A DNA stretch of 17,312 nucleotides from CAKAHY01 sp041848045 (GTDB lineage Bacteria > Bacillota > Clostridia > Lachnospirales > Lachnospiraceae). Of the stretch, positions 1 to 7,758 are shown one piece after another. The translations under genes and the position numbers were made by a program. The DNA lies in NCBI GenBank assembly GCA_041848045.1, contig JBGZHY010000057.1:1-17312 (forward strand). Reading direction: 5' to 3'. How positions within the stretch are numbered: position 1 is the first letter of the stretch; each line of letters opens with the position of its first letter. The notes under the pieces are model-generated. The model worked only from the letters and a program-made list of their open reading frames with translations. It searched no databases and was not told the DNA's origin.

Positions 1-1617
1 GATATAGAAGCGAATCTTATGGTCATGAATATATTTCTTTACCTGTCCCGGAAGATGCCTGTCCAGCTCTTCTGCCGTCCAAGGGCAGTTCAGCAGGAAG
101 GTACCGCCGTCCACCAACTCCTGCACCATGTTGTATTTGCGAATATAAGCCGGATTGTGGCAGGCTACAAAGTTCGCCTTGCGAATCAGGTAGGTGGATT
201 TAATCGGATCCTTACCGAAACGCAGATGGGACATGGTAATACCGCCGGATTTCTTGGAATCGTAATCGAAATAGGCCTGTGCATACATATCCGTATTGTC
301 ACCGATAATCTTAATGGAGTTTTTGTTCGCTCCTACCGTTCCGTCCGCACCAAGACCCCAGAACTTACAGTTAATGGTGCTCTCCGGCGTAGTGATAAGC
401 TGATCGCCCAGCGGAAGGGAAAGATTGGTCACATCATCCACAATACCGATGGTAAAGTTCTTCTTATCCTGATTATTGTATACCGCTACAATCTGCGTAG
501 GGGTAGTATCCTTGGAGCCCAAGCCGTAACGGCCTGAAGTCACCGGAATGTTGTGGAACTTCGTATCCTTAAGCGCCGCTACCACATCCATGTACAAAGG
601 CTCACCGAGAGCGCCCGGCTCCTTGGTTCTGTCCAAAACATGAATCTTTTCTACCGTATCCGGAATAGCTGCAAGTAAAGCCTCCGCCTTGAACGGTCTG
701 TACAGTCTTACCTTGACAAGACCGACCTTTTCACCCTTTGCGCTTAAGTAGTCAATGGTTTCCTCAATGGTTTCATTCACGGAACCCATAGCGATGATAA
801 CGGTCTTGGCATCCGGTGCACCGTAATAGTTAAAAAGCTTATAGTTGGTGCCAATCTTTTCGTTTACCTTATTCATATACTCTTCTACGATTTCCGGCAG
901 AGCATCATAATATCTGTTGCAAGCCTCCCTCGCCTGGAAGAATACGTCCGGATTCTGTGCGGAACCCCTCTCTTCCGGATGGTTCGGATTCAGCGCATTC
1001 TTTCTGAAGGCGTTGATGATGTCCATATCCGCCATATCCTTTAACTGCTCATAATCCCAAGCCTCGATCTTCTGAATCTCATGGGATGTACGGAAACCGT
1101 CAAAGAAGTTGATAAAAGGTACCTTGCCCTTTAAAGCCGCAAGATGGGATACCGGCGTCAAGTCCATTACTTCCTGTACGGAGGAAGAGCAAAGCATCGC
1201 ACAGCCTGTCTGACGGCAGGCATACACGTCGGAGTGATCACCGAAAATACTCAAAGCATGTGTCGCAATCGCACGGGCTGAAACATTGAATACGCCCGGC
1301 AGCTGCTCGCCGGCAATCTTATATAAGTTAGGAATCATCAAAAGCAATCCCTGTGAAGCTGTGTAAGTTGTGGTTAAAGCACCTGCGCAAAGGGAACCGT
1401 GTACGGCACCCGCCGCACCTGCCTCGGACTGCATCTCGGTAACTTCTACCGTCTGACCGAAAATATTGGTCTTGCCCTCTGTCGCCCAAGCATCCGTGTG
1501 CTCTGCCATAACAGAAGACGGGGTAATCGGATAAATCGCCGCTACATCCGTAAACGCGTACGAAGCATGTGCCGCAGCCTGATTACCGTCCATGGTTTTC
1601 ATTTTTCTATTTGCCAT
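1..1617 (-). CDS. nifJ: Pyruvate:ferredoxin (flavodoxin) oxidoreductase, N-terminal 539 codons (3' end outside window)
   Basis: Large cytoplasmic enzyme that oxidatively decarboxylates pyruvate with CoA to acetyl-CoA and CO2 and reduces ferredoxin, central to clostridial fermentation. Reading back from ATG 1617 gives an uninterrupted frame of exactly 539 codons to the window edge, beginning MANRKMKTMDGNQAAAH. The YPITPSS motif (residues 29-35) is the hallmark of the N-terminal thiamine-pyrophosphate-related domain. The GDHSDVYACRQTG stretch and the later GLGADGTVGANKNSIKIIG stretch (gamma-type domain) follow in the order of the long single-chain PFOR. The family is usually about 1,170-1,200 residues, so less than half is visible; the 4Fe-4S and TPP-binding C-terminal domains lie outside. 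A GGAGGA box sits 8 nt before the ATG. The gene has its own promoter, so it is probably not co-transcribed with the VanW gene upstream. Confidence in the family is very high; electron acceptor (ferredoxin or flavodoxin) cannot be told. Confidence 0.97.
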   Translation of the reverse strand, partial: MANRKMKTMDGNQAAAHASYAFTDVAAIYPITPSSVMAEHTDAWATEGKTNIFGQTVEVTEMQSEAGAAGAVHGSLCAGALTTTYTASQGLLLMIPNLYKIAGEQLPGVFNVSARAIATHALSIFGDHSDVYACRQTGCAMLCSSSVQEVMDLTPVSHLAALKGKVPFINFFDGFRTSHEIQKIEAWDYEQLKDMADMDIINAFRKNALNPNHPEERGSAQNPDVFFQAREACNRYYDALPEIVEEYMNKVNEKIGTNYKLFNYYGAPDAKTVIIAMGSVNETIEETIDYLSAKGEKVGLVKVRLYRPFKAEALLAAIPDTVEKIHVLDRTKEPGALGEPLYMDVVAALKDTKFHNIPVTSGRYGLGSKDTTPTQIVAVYNNQDKKNFTIGIVDDVTNLSLPLGDQLITTPESTINCKFWGLGADGTVGANKNSIKIIGDNTDMYAQAYFDYDSKKSGGITMSHLRFGKDPIKSTYLIRKANFVACHNPAYIRKYNMVQELVDGGTFLLNCPWTAEELDRHLPGQVKKYIHDHKIRFYI

Positions 1618-1645
1618 TTCAACTTTCCTCCTACAATAATTGGCG

Positions 1646-1666
1646 GGTGCCGAAAGCACCGGCACC
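1646..1666 (-). promoter_or_regulatory. GC-rich hairpin in the nifJ 5' leader
   Basis: On the minus strand a perfect 7-bp inverted repeat, GGTGCCG and CGGCACC, encloses a 7-nt loop. It lies in the roughly 100-nt leader between the nifJ promoter and its ribosome binding site, ending about 15 nt before the GGAGGA box. There is no U-run after it, so it is not a classical terminator. It could stabilise the mRNA or affect translation; no known riboswitch is recognised. Confidence 0.5.
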
Positions 1667-1723
1667 AAGATACTGAAAATTTCTCAATGAAAAGCCGTAA
1701 AACTGCTCGTCACTATGTATACA

Positions 1724-1752
1724 ATTATAATGAATTTATATTTTAATTGCAA
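1724..1752 (-). promoter_or_regulatory. Sigma-A type promoter of nifJ
   Basis: On the minus strand the boxes TTGCAA (1752-1747) and TATAAT (1729-1724) are separated by exactly 17 bp of A/T-rich DNA. The -10 is a perfect consensus and the -35 matches at four of six positions. Transcription would begin near 1717, giving a leader of about 100 nt before the nifJ start. The promoter lies downstream of the VanW terminator, as expected for an independently expressed gene. Confidence 0.8.
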
Positions 1753-1762
1753 ACCTTTCTTA

Positions 1763-1775
1763 ACATAATTTATGT
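1763..1775. promoter_or_regulatory. Short palindrome upstream of the nifJ -35 box
   Basis: ACATAA-T-TTATGT is a perfect 6-bp inverted repeat with one central base, starting 10 bp upstream of the nifJ -35 box. The position suits an activator or other DNA-binding regulator. The region is A/T-rich, so a chance palindrome is possible and no regulator family is recognised from the motif. Confidence 0.3.
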
Positions 1776-1855
1776 ATATTTCCGTGTACAAACCGAAATT
1801 TTTTTGTTCTTTTTTTAGTACAGTTTCAAGAAAGCTTCCTTTCTCTTTTTCCATC

Positions 1856-1889
1856 AAAAAAACCCTTCCGCCTGACGCAAAAGGGTTTC
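1856..1889 (-). terminator. Rho-independent terminator of the VanW-domain gene
   Basis: Read on the minus strand, AAACCCTT is followed by a GC-rich loop and AAGGGTTT, then a run of T. It begins about 20 nt after the stop codon of the VanW-domain gene and should end that transcript before the nifJ promoter. The A-run on the other flank would allow weak activity on the plus strand too. Confidence 0.85.
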
Positions 1890-1909
1890 TATCGTAATAT
1901 ATTCTTGCC

Positions 1910-3637
1910 TTAATTTCCCGGATTCGGCGCAATCGTCATATCCTCCGTCGTCGGTGCCGCGGTTGTCGGCGCCGCCTCCGTGGTTTCGGCCCCCGGTCCC
2001 GCCGGAACGGTGCTTGCCGCCTTCGTCGTTTCCTTAGCCGTGGTCTTGGCTGTTGTGCTCTGTTTGCTTTCTACTGCGGTTTCCGTGCCGGTCTTTGCCG
2101 TAACGGTTTCACTTGTTGCCTCGGTGCTCTCCGCCGATTCTCCGCTCACCGTAGAAAGATCGGAACCTTCCACCGCTTCTCCGGACAATGCCAAATTCTT
2201 CTTGACAATGGCGGATTTACCCCTGTATGTAGAATAGTGTAAAAGGGTGTCGCTGACAATGGTATCGCCCTGCTTGCGCACAAGGTTGGTTGCCCAACGG
2301 CTTCCCTTGCTGCCCTTGCTTACCACCACTTCTTCTCCCGCCGCCAGACTTGCATCATCCTCGTAGGTCGGCGCCGGCTCATCATATTCTCCCACCTGCT
2401 TGGAGCTCATATAGACCTTCTCATTCTCCGCCAATATCGGAATACCCACGATGGAAATCGTCAGCTTCTGATCCACCAGCTTGGAACGCAGTACGATGGA
2501 CACATTGGAAGAGTTTACAAATTTCATATCCGGCCCCGCATAGCCGTCATAGCTGACCATGGCGTCCTCGCCTGCCTGTATATATGAAGGCACAAAAGAA
2601 TGGGCATGTCTTTCCGTCGTATTCAGGCCGGAGGCTACCACCGCATTGTACAAGGTAGAGGATACCTGGCATACGCCTCCGCCCGGCTCCTCCACAAGCT
2701 TTCCGTTTACATAGGCTCCGGCAGGCTTATAGCCCTTTTCCAGAGTTCTGTTCCCTGTCGTGCTGTTAAAGGAAAACTCCTCACCCGGCGCCAGTATCAT
2801 ACCGTCAATCGCCGTGGATGCAAGGCTGATATTGGTATTCCTGTCCTTATTGGAAGTGGTGGTGGTGGTAAAGGTTCCGATAACCTTGTACATCTCCTTT
2901 ACCTGCTCCTTGCTTGCGATCTCCGGCTTGGTGATCTTGCTTTCCACCGGAATATCCGTCTTAAAATTCTTCTCTTCGATGGCTTTGGCAATCGCCTGCT
3001 TCAGCAGATCCTGATTAACCTCCACACCGTCCGTTCCGTCTGCATACACAAATTCCGTTGTTTCCTTATTGAAGCCGGATAAGCTGGCATTCTTTGCCTT
3101 CACATCCCACTTTGCGGCAATTTCCGCCACTTCCGCCTCAATCAGAGCATCCAGACCTGTAAACTGAATGGTATAAGATTCCTTTGGACTTCCGCTGAAT
3201 ATCTCATTCAAAATCTCGTTGAGCTGCTCCTCAATAATGTTCTTGATTTCATACTTTTCGCCGTTGTAGCTGGCCGTCATCGCCCATTCATAATTTTTCA
3301 GAATAACATCATGGGCTTCCTGTCTGGACATTCCGCTGATGTCAATATCATCTACTTTGACGGTAGTGTTCAGCAACGTTTCCACCACAATAGCCTGGCT
3401 GCTCTCCTCGGAAGGCGTCGCTTTCTTGCCTATCTGACGTACCCCCCATACCGTTCCGACCAATACAGCCGCCAGTATCAGCGTACCGACCGCAATCGGT
3501 ACCGCCTTGTTCTTCTTCGGCCGCTTCCCTTTTCTGCTGCGGGCAGCCTGCCTGTTTGCGTAACTGCGCTCCGTACCGGATAATCTATATTTTCCATTAG
3601 AACCGTTTCTGGTTCCTCTTGTGCCTCTTTTCTCCAT
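1910..3637 (-). CDS. VanW-domain membrane-anchored surface protein
   Basis: 575-residue protein of unknown exact role, probably associated with the cell envelope. The first 44 residues are strongly basic (many R and K), followed by one hydrophobic segment at about 45-66, giving an inside-facing N-terminus and an external body. Residues about 125-235 resemble the putative peptidoglycan-binding region often found before VanW. Residues about 254-384 carry the VanW core, with ILAPGEEFSFN, YKPAGAYVNG and PGGGVCQVSSTLYNA. A G5-like stretch follows at about 430-480. The last 90 residues are a low-complexity Thr/Ser/Ala/Glu-rich tail, which may be a flexible wall-spanning or glycosylated stalk. An AGAGGAG box lies 3 nt before the ATG. 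VanW accompanies some glycopeptide resistance clusters, but no van genes are nearby, so a resistance role should not be assumed. Family assignment is firm; function is unknown. Confidence 0.9.
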   Translation of the reverse strand: MEKRGTRGTRNGSNGKYRLSGTERSYANRQAARSRKGKRPKKNKAVPIAVGTLILAAVLVGTVWGVRQIGKKATPSEESSQAIVVETLLNTTVKVDDIDISGMSRQEAHDVILKNYEWAMTASYNGEKYEIKNIIEEQLNEILNEIFSGSPKESYTIQFTGLDALIEAEVAEIAAKWDVKAKNASLSGFNKETTEFVYADGTDGVEVNQDLLKQAIAKAIEEKNFKTDIPVESKITKPEIASKEQVKEMYKVIGTFTTTTTSNKDRNTNISLASTAIDGMILAPGEEFSFNSTTGNRTLEKGYKPAGAYVNGKLVEEPGGGVCQVSSTLYNAVVASGLNTTERHAHSFVPSYIQAGEDAMVSYDGYAGPDMKFVNSSNVSIVLRSKLVDQKLTISIVGIPILAENEKVYMSSKQVGEYDEPAPTYEDDASLAAGEEVVVSKGSKGSRWATNLVRKQGDTIVSDTLLHYSTYRGKSAIVKKNLALSGEAVEGSDLSTVSGESAESTEATSETVTAKTGTETAVESKQSTTAKTTAKETTKAASTVPAGPGAETTEAAPTTAAPTTEDMTIAPNPGN

Positions 3638-3749
3638 AATCTCCTCTTTGTTCCCAATCTTTCCCGTATATTCCTGCCATTTTCATGCAGCTGTATATTA
3701 TGTTAAGATTTTTCTTTTTTCATCTTGATCTTGTACTTATACAACTAGG

Positions 3750-3758
3750 AGTATACCA
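3750..3758 (-). promoter_or_regulatory. Possible extended -10 promoter for the VanW-domain gene
   Basis: On the minus strand TGGTATACT reads as an extended -10 element (TGN plus TATACT) without a convincing -35 box. It would give a leader of about 105 nt. The call is tentative because the 262-bp divergent spacer is A/T-rich and contains other TATA-like strings. Confidence 0.35.
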
Positions 3759-3761
3759 TAT

Positions 3762-3790
3762 TTGGCAAAATCTAAAAATAAAGATTTTAT
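3762..3790 (+). promoter_or_regulatory. Possible promoter for the PHP phosphoesterase
   Basis: TTGGCA (3762-3767) and TTTTAT (3785-3790) are separated by 17 bp upstream of the TTG start at 3900. The -35 is good, the -10 mediocre. Nearby TATACT strings at 3841-3851 are alternative -10 boxes but have no matching -35. The proposed -35 adjoins the candidate -10 of the divergent VanW gene, so the two promoters may compete. Confidence 0.35.
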
Positions 3791-3899
3791 AAAATTTTAT
3801 TTTACCAAAAACATTCTGCCTCTTCTAAACCACTCTATTTTATACTATACTAAAAGCATTCACACAATCACTTTTTTACATTTTCGGAAAGGAATCGTC

Positions 3900-4772
3900 T
3901 TGAAACATTCACAGCAGTATATCGACCTTCACAGTCACAGCAATGCATCGGACGGCAGTTTAAGCCCCTCCGCTTTGGTACGGGAGGCTTTAAAAAAGCA
4001 GTTAAGCCATCTTGCCTTGACGGACCATGACACCATGGACGGTGTTCCGGAGGCCTTCGCGGCGGCGGACGGCACCGACCTGCAGCTTATTCCCGGTGTG
4101 GAAATGAGCTGCGTATACGGTAAAAAAGAAATACACATTCTGGGTTATCTGTTCCGTTTTTCCGGTAATATGCAGGACTTGGTGCCCATTATGCAAGATT
4201 TGGAGATGTTTGCCGTCCAGCGCCACGAACGAAATCTGGAGATACTGGCAAGGCTGCGGGCGGACGGCTATGATATAGAATTTGAAGAATTAAAACTGGG
4301 GCAGTCCAATACCCAGATTACCCGTGCTCACTTTGCCACCGTACTGATGCAAAAAGCTTATGTATCCTCCCGAAAGGCCGCCTTCGACAGTATCCTGGCG
4401 GACGGGAGCAAATATATTCCGCACAAAAAAAATACACCTGCGGAAATTTGCCGTTTTTTCCGCAGGCATGGACTCTTTTTTTCTCTGGCACATCCCTACC
4501 AGTACGGTTTTTCCCACGCAGAGCTGGAAGAACTGCTCCGCTTTCTGCAGCAGGAGGGCATGCAGGGTCTGGAGGTCTACCACAGCACCCATCATCCCGG
4601 AGAAGCAAGAGCCTTGCAGCTGCTTGCCGACAGATTGGGACTTTTCTACACCGGAGGCTCTGATTTTCACGGGGACAATAAACCGGGACTGGAGCTGGGG
4701 ACAGGTTATGCCTCCCTGCGGGTTCCCGCCGATATTCTTTTCCGGATATGGGAACAGAGCGGACACCTGTAA
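3900..4772 (+). CDS. PHP-domain metal-dependent phosphoesterase (TTG start)
   Basis: 290-residue cytoplasmic hydrolase of the polymerase-and-histidinol-phosphatase superfamily, closest in architecture to the stand-alone YciV/RnaAM type that acts on nucleoside 3',5'-bisphosphates or short RNA ends. Metal ligands are visible in family order: H11 and H13 in DLHSHS, D18, H43 and D44 in LTDHDTMDG, E68 in PGVEMS, H79 in EIHILGY, H144, H198 in LAHP, and D255/H257 in GGSDFHG. The start is taken as TTG 3900 because AAAGGA lies 6 nt upstream and the protein then opens MKHSQQYIDLHSHS like its relatives. The frame stays open 46 codons further upstream, but that part is A/T-rich and overlaps the promoter region. 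It is a single gene, convergent with the pfkB gene at only 14 bp. The substrate cannot be decided from the sequence. Confidence 0.92.
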   Translation: MKHSQQYIDLHSHSNASDGSLSPSALVREALKKQLSHLALTDHDTMDGVPEAFAAADGTDLQLIPGVEMSCVYGKKEIHILGYLFRFSGNMQDLVPIMQDLEMFAVQRHERNLEILARLRADGYDIEFEELKLGQSNTQITRAHFATVLMQKAYVSSRKAAFDSILADGSKYIPHKKNTPAEICRFFRRHGLFFSLAHPYQYGFSHAELEELLRFLQQEGMQGLEVYHSTHHPGEARALQLLADRLGLFYTGGSDFHGDNKPGLELGTGYASLRVPADILFRIWEQSGHL

Positions 4773-4786
4773 AAGCGACAGAAGAC

Positions 4787-5701
4787 TCAAGCCTTATGTT
4801 CACCGTAGCACTGTTTATAGCGCTCCATCAAACCCCGCTCGTCCAGGTAGGCAGACAAACAGCCTACCCGGCTGACGGCGTTCCCCCCGGTAATATTGGC
4901 AAAACACAGACATTTTTCTATATCGTAACGATGATATAAACCGTACAGCAAGCCGGCGGCAAAGGCATCTCCCGCGCCGGTTGAGTCCCGGTGCTCCACC
5001 GATATAGGCTCTACTTCCCGCAACTGTCCTTCTTTACGATAGATACAGCCTTTGCTCCCTCTTTTGATAATCGGTGTCGCCAAATATCTTCCCAATATTT
5101 CCAAGGCAGCCGAAGCATCCTTTGCTCCCGTAATCTTTAACGCCTCTTTTTCATTGGGTATGAAATAATCCACATAGGACAGAATGCTGCTGTACTGCTC
5201 CAAATGTAAGTCATGGCTCCATGCCGAATCCAGCACAATTATGCAGCCTTCTTCTTTCAGTCTTTGGCACAAACTCACATTCTCCGCCGATATATAAGCA
5301 AGCTCGGCGCCTTGATAAAATGCCGCCAGCTTATCCTCCGCCAGGGCAAAAGCCTCTTCAGGCGGCTTGTAGGATATGATGGCCCTGTCCGTTTTACAGG
5401 ATATAATACAGCTTAAGGTCAGAGGCTCCGCACAGGGCTTCTCCGCCATATTGCAGTATGGAATACCGCTTTTGTCAAGTTCATTCCGCAAAAAGGCGCT
5501 GAGCTCCCCTGTACCGATGAAGGTGCCAAGACGAGCGGGAACCCCCAGCCTGTGCACCTGTATCATGGTGGCAAGAGGTCCTCCTCCCAACTCCTTGGAA
5601 CAGGCCTTCGCATACTCTTCTTCCCCCAAAGCAGGCGGCTTTCTCGCACCGCTGAATATAAGATCTATATTGGCAATTCCAAATCCCGCAACCGCTTTCA
5701 T
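4787..5701 (-). CDS. PfkB-family carbohydrate kinase
   Basis: 304-residue ATP-dependent sugar (or nucleoside) kinase of the ribokinase/PfkB family. The N-terminal glycine-rich substrate region GGGPLATMIQVHRLG lies at 39-53. NEKEA (183-187) and KRGSKG (213-218) follow, and the C-terminal signature DSTGAGDAF starts at 239 with catalytic D245. Length is normal. The start is ATG 5701, not TTG 5710: the ATG overlaps the TGA of the GH4 gene as ATGA (5698-5701) and has GGGGGA 9 nt upstream, so the two are translationally coupled. It is the last gene of the lacI-ABC-PIG-L-GH4-pfkB operon. It may phosphorylate the monosaccharide released by GH4, or, less usually for the family, phosphorylate the imported sugar so that the GH4 enzyme can use it. 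Substrate specificity is not readable. Confidence 0.9.
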   Translation of the reverse strand: MKAVAGFGIANIDLIFSGARKPPALGEEEYAKACSKELGGGPLATMIQVHRLGVPARLGTFIGTGELSAFLRNELDKSGIPYCNMAEKPCAEPLTLSCIISCKTDRAIISYKPPEEAFALAEDKLAAFYQGAELAYISAENVSLCQRLKEEGCIIVLDSAWSHDLHLEQYSSILSYVDYFIPNEKEALKITGAKDASAALEILGRYLATPIIKRGSKGCIYRKEGQLREVEPISVEHRDSTGAGDAFAAGLLYGLYHRYDIEKCLCFANITGGNAVSRVGCLSAYLDERGLMERYKQCYGEHKA

Positions 5702-7071
5702 ATTTTCCAATCCCCCATATATTCTTCATAAACCGCGGCATAGTCCCTTAAAACCGCCTTTGCCAATGAGTATGAATTAACCAGAGGGTGCGCCATCAAA
5801 GCATCCACGGCTCTTTCCCCATCCTTTTGCAATATGGCTTTTGCTCCGTTTCGCTCATAATATTTCACGCTGCGAATCAGATTTTTGGCGCTTTCCGGAA
5901 TGCGATAAGCTCCTTTTTTAGCCTTCGCACCCTCTCCGGAAATGATGCAGCTGACCTCTATGATATCGTCCTGCATAAGCCAGTCCACCGTAGTTCCGTT
6001 GGGAATGCATAAAATCATCTCATCCTCCCTGTTTTTGACCTTTGCCCGGATCAATGCCAGGGCAACTGCCGCATATCCGCCCTCATCCTCGGTATATAAA
6101 TCGAAGCTTTGAATACAGCTTGCATCTCTGGAAAGAGAAGTTTCATTTTCCATATAATTGCTCTCCCGCATATAGGTATAGCGACTGTAAACGGCAAGCA
6201 TCTTCTCAAAATCCCTTTTGGCATCCAAAGCCTCCAGCTCCTTAAGCATCCCGGCATTGATGTCCCGGATACGCTCCCCTCTGGTTCCGCCCTGCCGCAG
6301 GTTCTTCTCCGCCTTTTCACGGTAATAGAAATAATATAAATACTCATTCAACAGACATTGTAAATGCTTTGCAAGAGCCGGTTCAAAATAACGCATATCC
6401 GTCCTGCGATACAAGTCGGGATTATCCAAAAGTTCGGGCAAAAGCTCCCTGCCCTGCAGACGCAGCGAGGAAAAATAAGAAAGATGGTTTAAACCTATCA
6501 GCTCAGCCGAAAACGCCTTCGGGCTGACCCCATACAAAGCTGCCAGCTGTCGCAAAAAACCGGACGGAGCATCGCAAATGCCGTATACAAAGCGATAGCC
6601 TGCATCATGCAATGCCTGGCTCACCAAACCTGCCGGATTGGTAAAATTAAATACCATTACATCCGCCTTGGCATGGCGGCGAATCAACTCGCAATAGTCC
6701 AAAAGAACGGGAATGGAACGCAACGCCATGGCAAAACCGCCTACTCCCGTTGTTTCCTGCCCGATTAAGCCATGGCGGATGGCAATCCTCTCATCCTGAA
6801 TCCTTGATTCTTCCTTTCCCACCCTGATGGTGGTAATGACAAAATCTGCATCCTTCACCGCCTCCACGGCATCCTTCGTGCAAAGAAAATGCAGGGAAGG
6901 CGCCAGCAAAGCAAAGGTCTTTTGCAGCATCCCCCCGAAAACGGCAAGCCTTTTTTCATCCGTATCCATAAAGCAAATTGTAGAAATATGCAGCTGCTTT
7001 GCTTCCTGCGCCAGAGATTTTGCCAGCATCATCCCCCTGGAGCCGCAGCCTCCAATAACCGTCAGTTTCAT
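5698..7071 (-). CDS. GH4 glycosidase, 6-phospho-beta-glucosidase (ChbF-like)
   Basis: 457-residue NAD+- and Mn2+-dependent glycoside hydrolase of family 4, which cleaves by a redox-elimination mechanism and usually acts on 6-phosphorylated disaccharides in the cytoplasm. The Rossmann motif VIGGCGSRG is at 5-13, the family block RVGKEESRIQDERIAIRHGLIGQETTG spans 83-109, FNFTNPAG is at 141-148, and the presumed metal ligands are C166 (YGICDAP) and H196 (GLNHLSYF). These blocks match what I remember of E. coli ChbF better than the MelA or LplD branches, but the branch is not proved. ATG 7071 is chosen because AGGGAAGGGG precedes it and the Rossmann motif then starts at residue 5. A 42-codon upstream extension would run through the end of the deacetylase gene. 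It lies 13 nt after the PIG-L gene and overlaps pfkB by 4 nt. Confidence 0.93.
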   Translation of the reverse strand: MKLTVIGGCGSRGMMLAKSLAQEAKQLHISTICFMDTDEKRLAVFGGMLQKTFALLAPSLHFLCTKDAVEAVKDADFVITTIRVGKEESRIQDERIAIRHGLIGQETTGVGGFAMALRSIPVLLDYCELIRRHAKADVMVFNFTNPAGLVSQALHDAGYRFVYGICDAPSGFLRQLAALYGVSPKAFSAELIGLNHLSYFSSLRLQGRELLPELLDNPDLYRRTDMRYFEPALAKHLQCLLNEYLYYFYYREKAEKNLRQGGTRGERIRDINAGMLKELEALDAKRDFEKMLAVYSRYTYMRESNYMENETSLSRDASCIQSFDLYTEDEGGYAAVALALIRAKVKNREDEMILCIPNGTTVDWLMQDDIIEVSCIISGEGAKAKKGAYRIPESAKNLIRSVKYYERNGAKAILQKDGERAVDALMAHPLVNSYSLAKAVLRDYAAVYEEYMGDWKI

Positions 7072-7084
7072 ACCCCTTCCCTTT

Positions 7085-7747
7085 CTAGGCAAACAAAGCG
7101 CGAACTGAAGAAAGAGGCAAGGATTCCTCCAGATACAAGCCCTCCGCATACGACACCCCTGCCGCTCTTCCGTACTCTTTTGCCATATCCATTGCAAACG
7201 CCGTTACATTCTGCGAGCGATGCGCTTCACAAGCCGCCTTTTTGATTTCCGCCACCGAGCTGATGTCTATATAAAGGTCAGGTCTTCTTTTATTGCTTCT
7301 GTTGTCAGCGCCGAAATACAGTATTCCCTTATAGTGCCATTCCGTATTGTTCCCGGAATATTTTTTCAAGCCTGCTCTGAAACATGCCGCCCTCGTCATC
7401 TGTGACACCGCCCTGTGATCCGGATGATAATCTTCCTCCAGCAAGGTAAAGATATATCGGGGCGCACATTCCCGAATATAAGGTATCAGGCTCTGTACGG
7501 CAGACTCGTGGTACCAAAGTCCCGCATCCGGAAAATCCAGAATCTTCAAATAGGTAATCCCTAAAATTTTGGCTGCCGCTTCTGCTTCTCTTACTCTTGT
7601 TTCGGCATCTGCATAACCGCCCGCCTCTCCTTTTGTCAAAATAATCAGGGCTGTACGCAACCCTTCCTGCACCGCCTTGGCAAAAATACCGCCGGCACAC
7701 ACCTCTAAATCATCCGGATGTGCGCATATTGCCAACAAATCAACCAT
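7085..7747 (-). CDS. PIG-L (LmbE/CE14-like) zinc deacetylase
   Basis: 220-residue cytoplasmic deacetylase of the PIG-L family, members of which remove acetyl groups from GlcNAc-containing molecules (GlcNAc-PI, bacillithiol and mycothiol precursors, archaeal diacetylchitobiose). The zinc and catalytic motif AHPDDLE is at 9-15 (H10, D12, D13) and the second metal motif HPDH at 108-111. No signal peptide or membrane segment is present, so the substrate is intracellular. GGGGGG lies 6 nt before ATG 7747. It sits 11 nt after the MalG-like permease gene and 13 nt before GH4, so it should process the imported sugar. A role in bacillithiol synthesis is an alternative, but the sugar-import context argues against it. 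A diacetylchitobiose-type deacetylase is the favoured inference. Confidence 0.92.
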   Translation of the reverse strand: MVDLLAICAHPDDLEVCAGGIFAKAVQEGLRTALIILTKGEAGGYADAETRVREAEAAAKILGITYLKILDFPDAGLWYHESAVQSLIPYIRECAPRYIFTLLEEDYHPDHRAVSQMTRAACFRAGLKKYSGNNTEWHYKGILYFGADNRSNKRRPDLYIDISSVAEIKKAACEAHRSQNVTAFAMDMAKEYGRAAGVSYAEGLYLEESLPLSSVRALFA

Positions 7748-7758
7748 CTTATCCCCCC

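Noticed and set aside
1684..1932. 82-codon minus-strand frame between nifJ and the VanW-domain gene
   Set aside because: It overlaps the VanW stop, the terminator and the nifJ promoter, and its composition is A/T-rich and unlike its neighbours.
1910..3637. VanW gene as evidence of vancomycin resistance
   Set aside because: No vanA/B ligase, vanH, vanX or vanRS genes are near, and VanW-domain proteins are common in clostridia without resistance.
3762..3899. 46-codon N-terminal extension of the PHP protein from TTG 3762
   Set aside because: It lacks a ribosome binding site, is A/T-rich, overlaps the likely promoter, and the metal-binding N-terminus of the family begins right after TTG 3900.
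4360..4875. Overlapping long frames in and opposite the PHP gene (up to 171 codons)
   Set aside because: They are alternative-frame shadows; only the 3900-4772 frame carries a full set of family motifs.
7072..7197. 42-codon upstream extension of the GH4 protein
   Set aside because: It runs back through the end of the PIG-L gene. ATG 7071 has a good ribosome binding site and places the Rossmann motif at the N-terminus.
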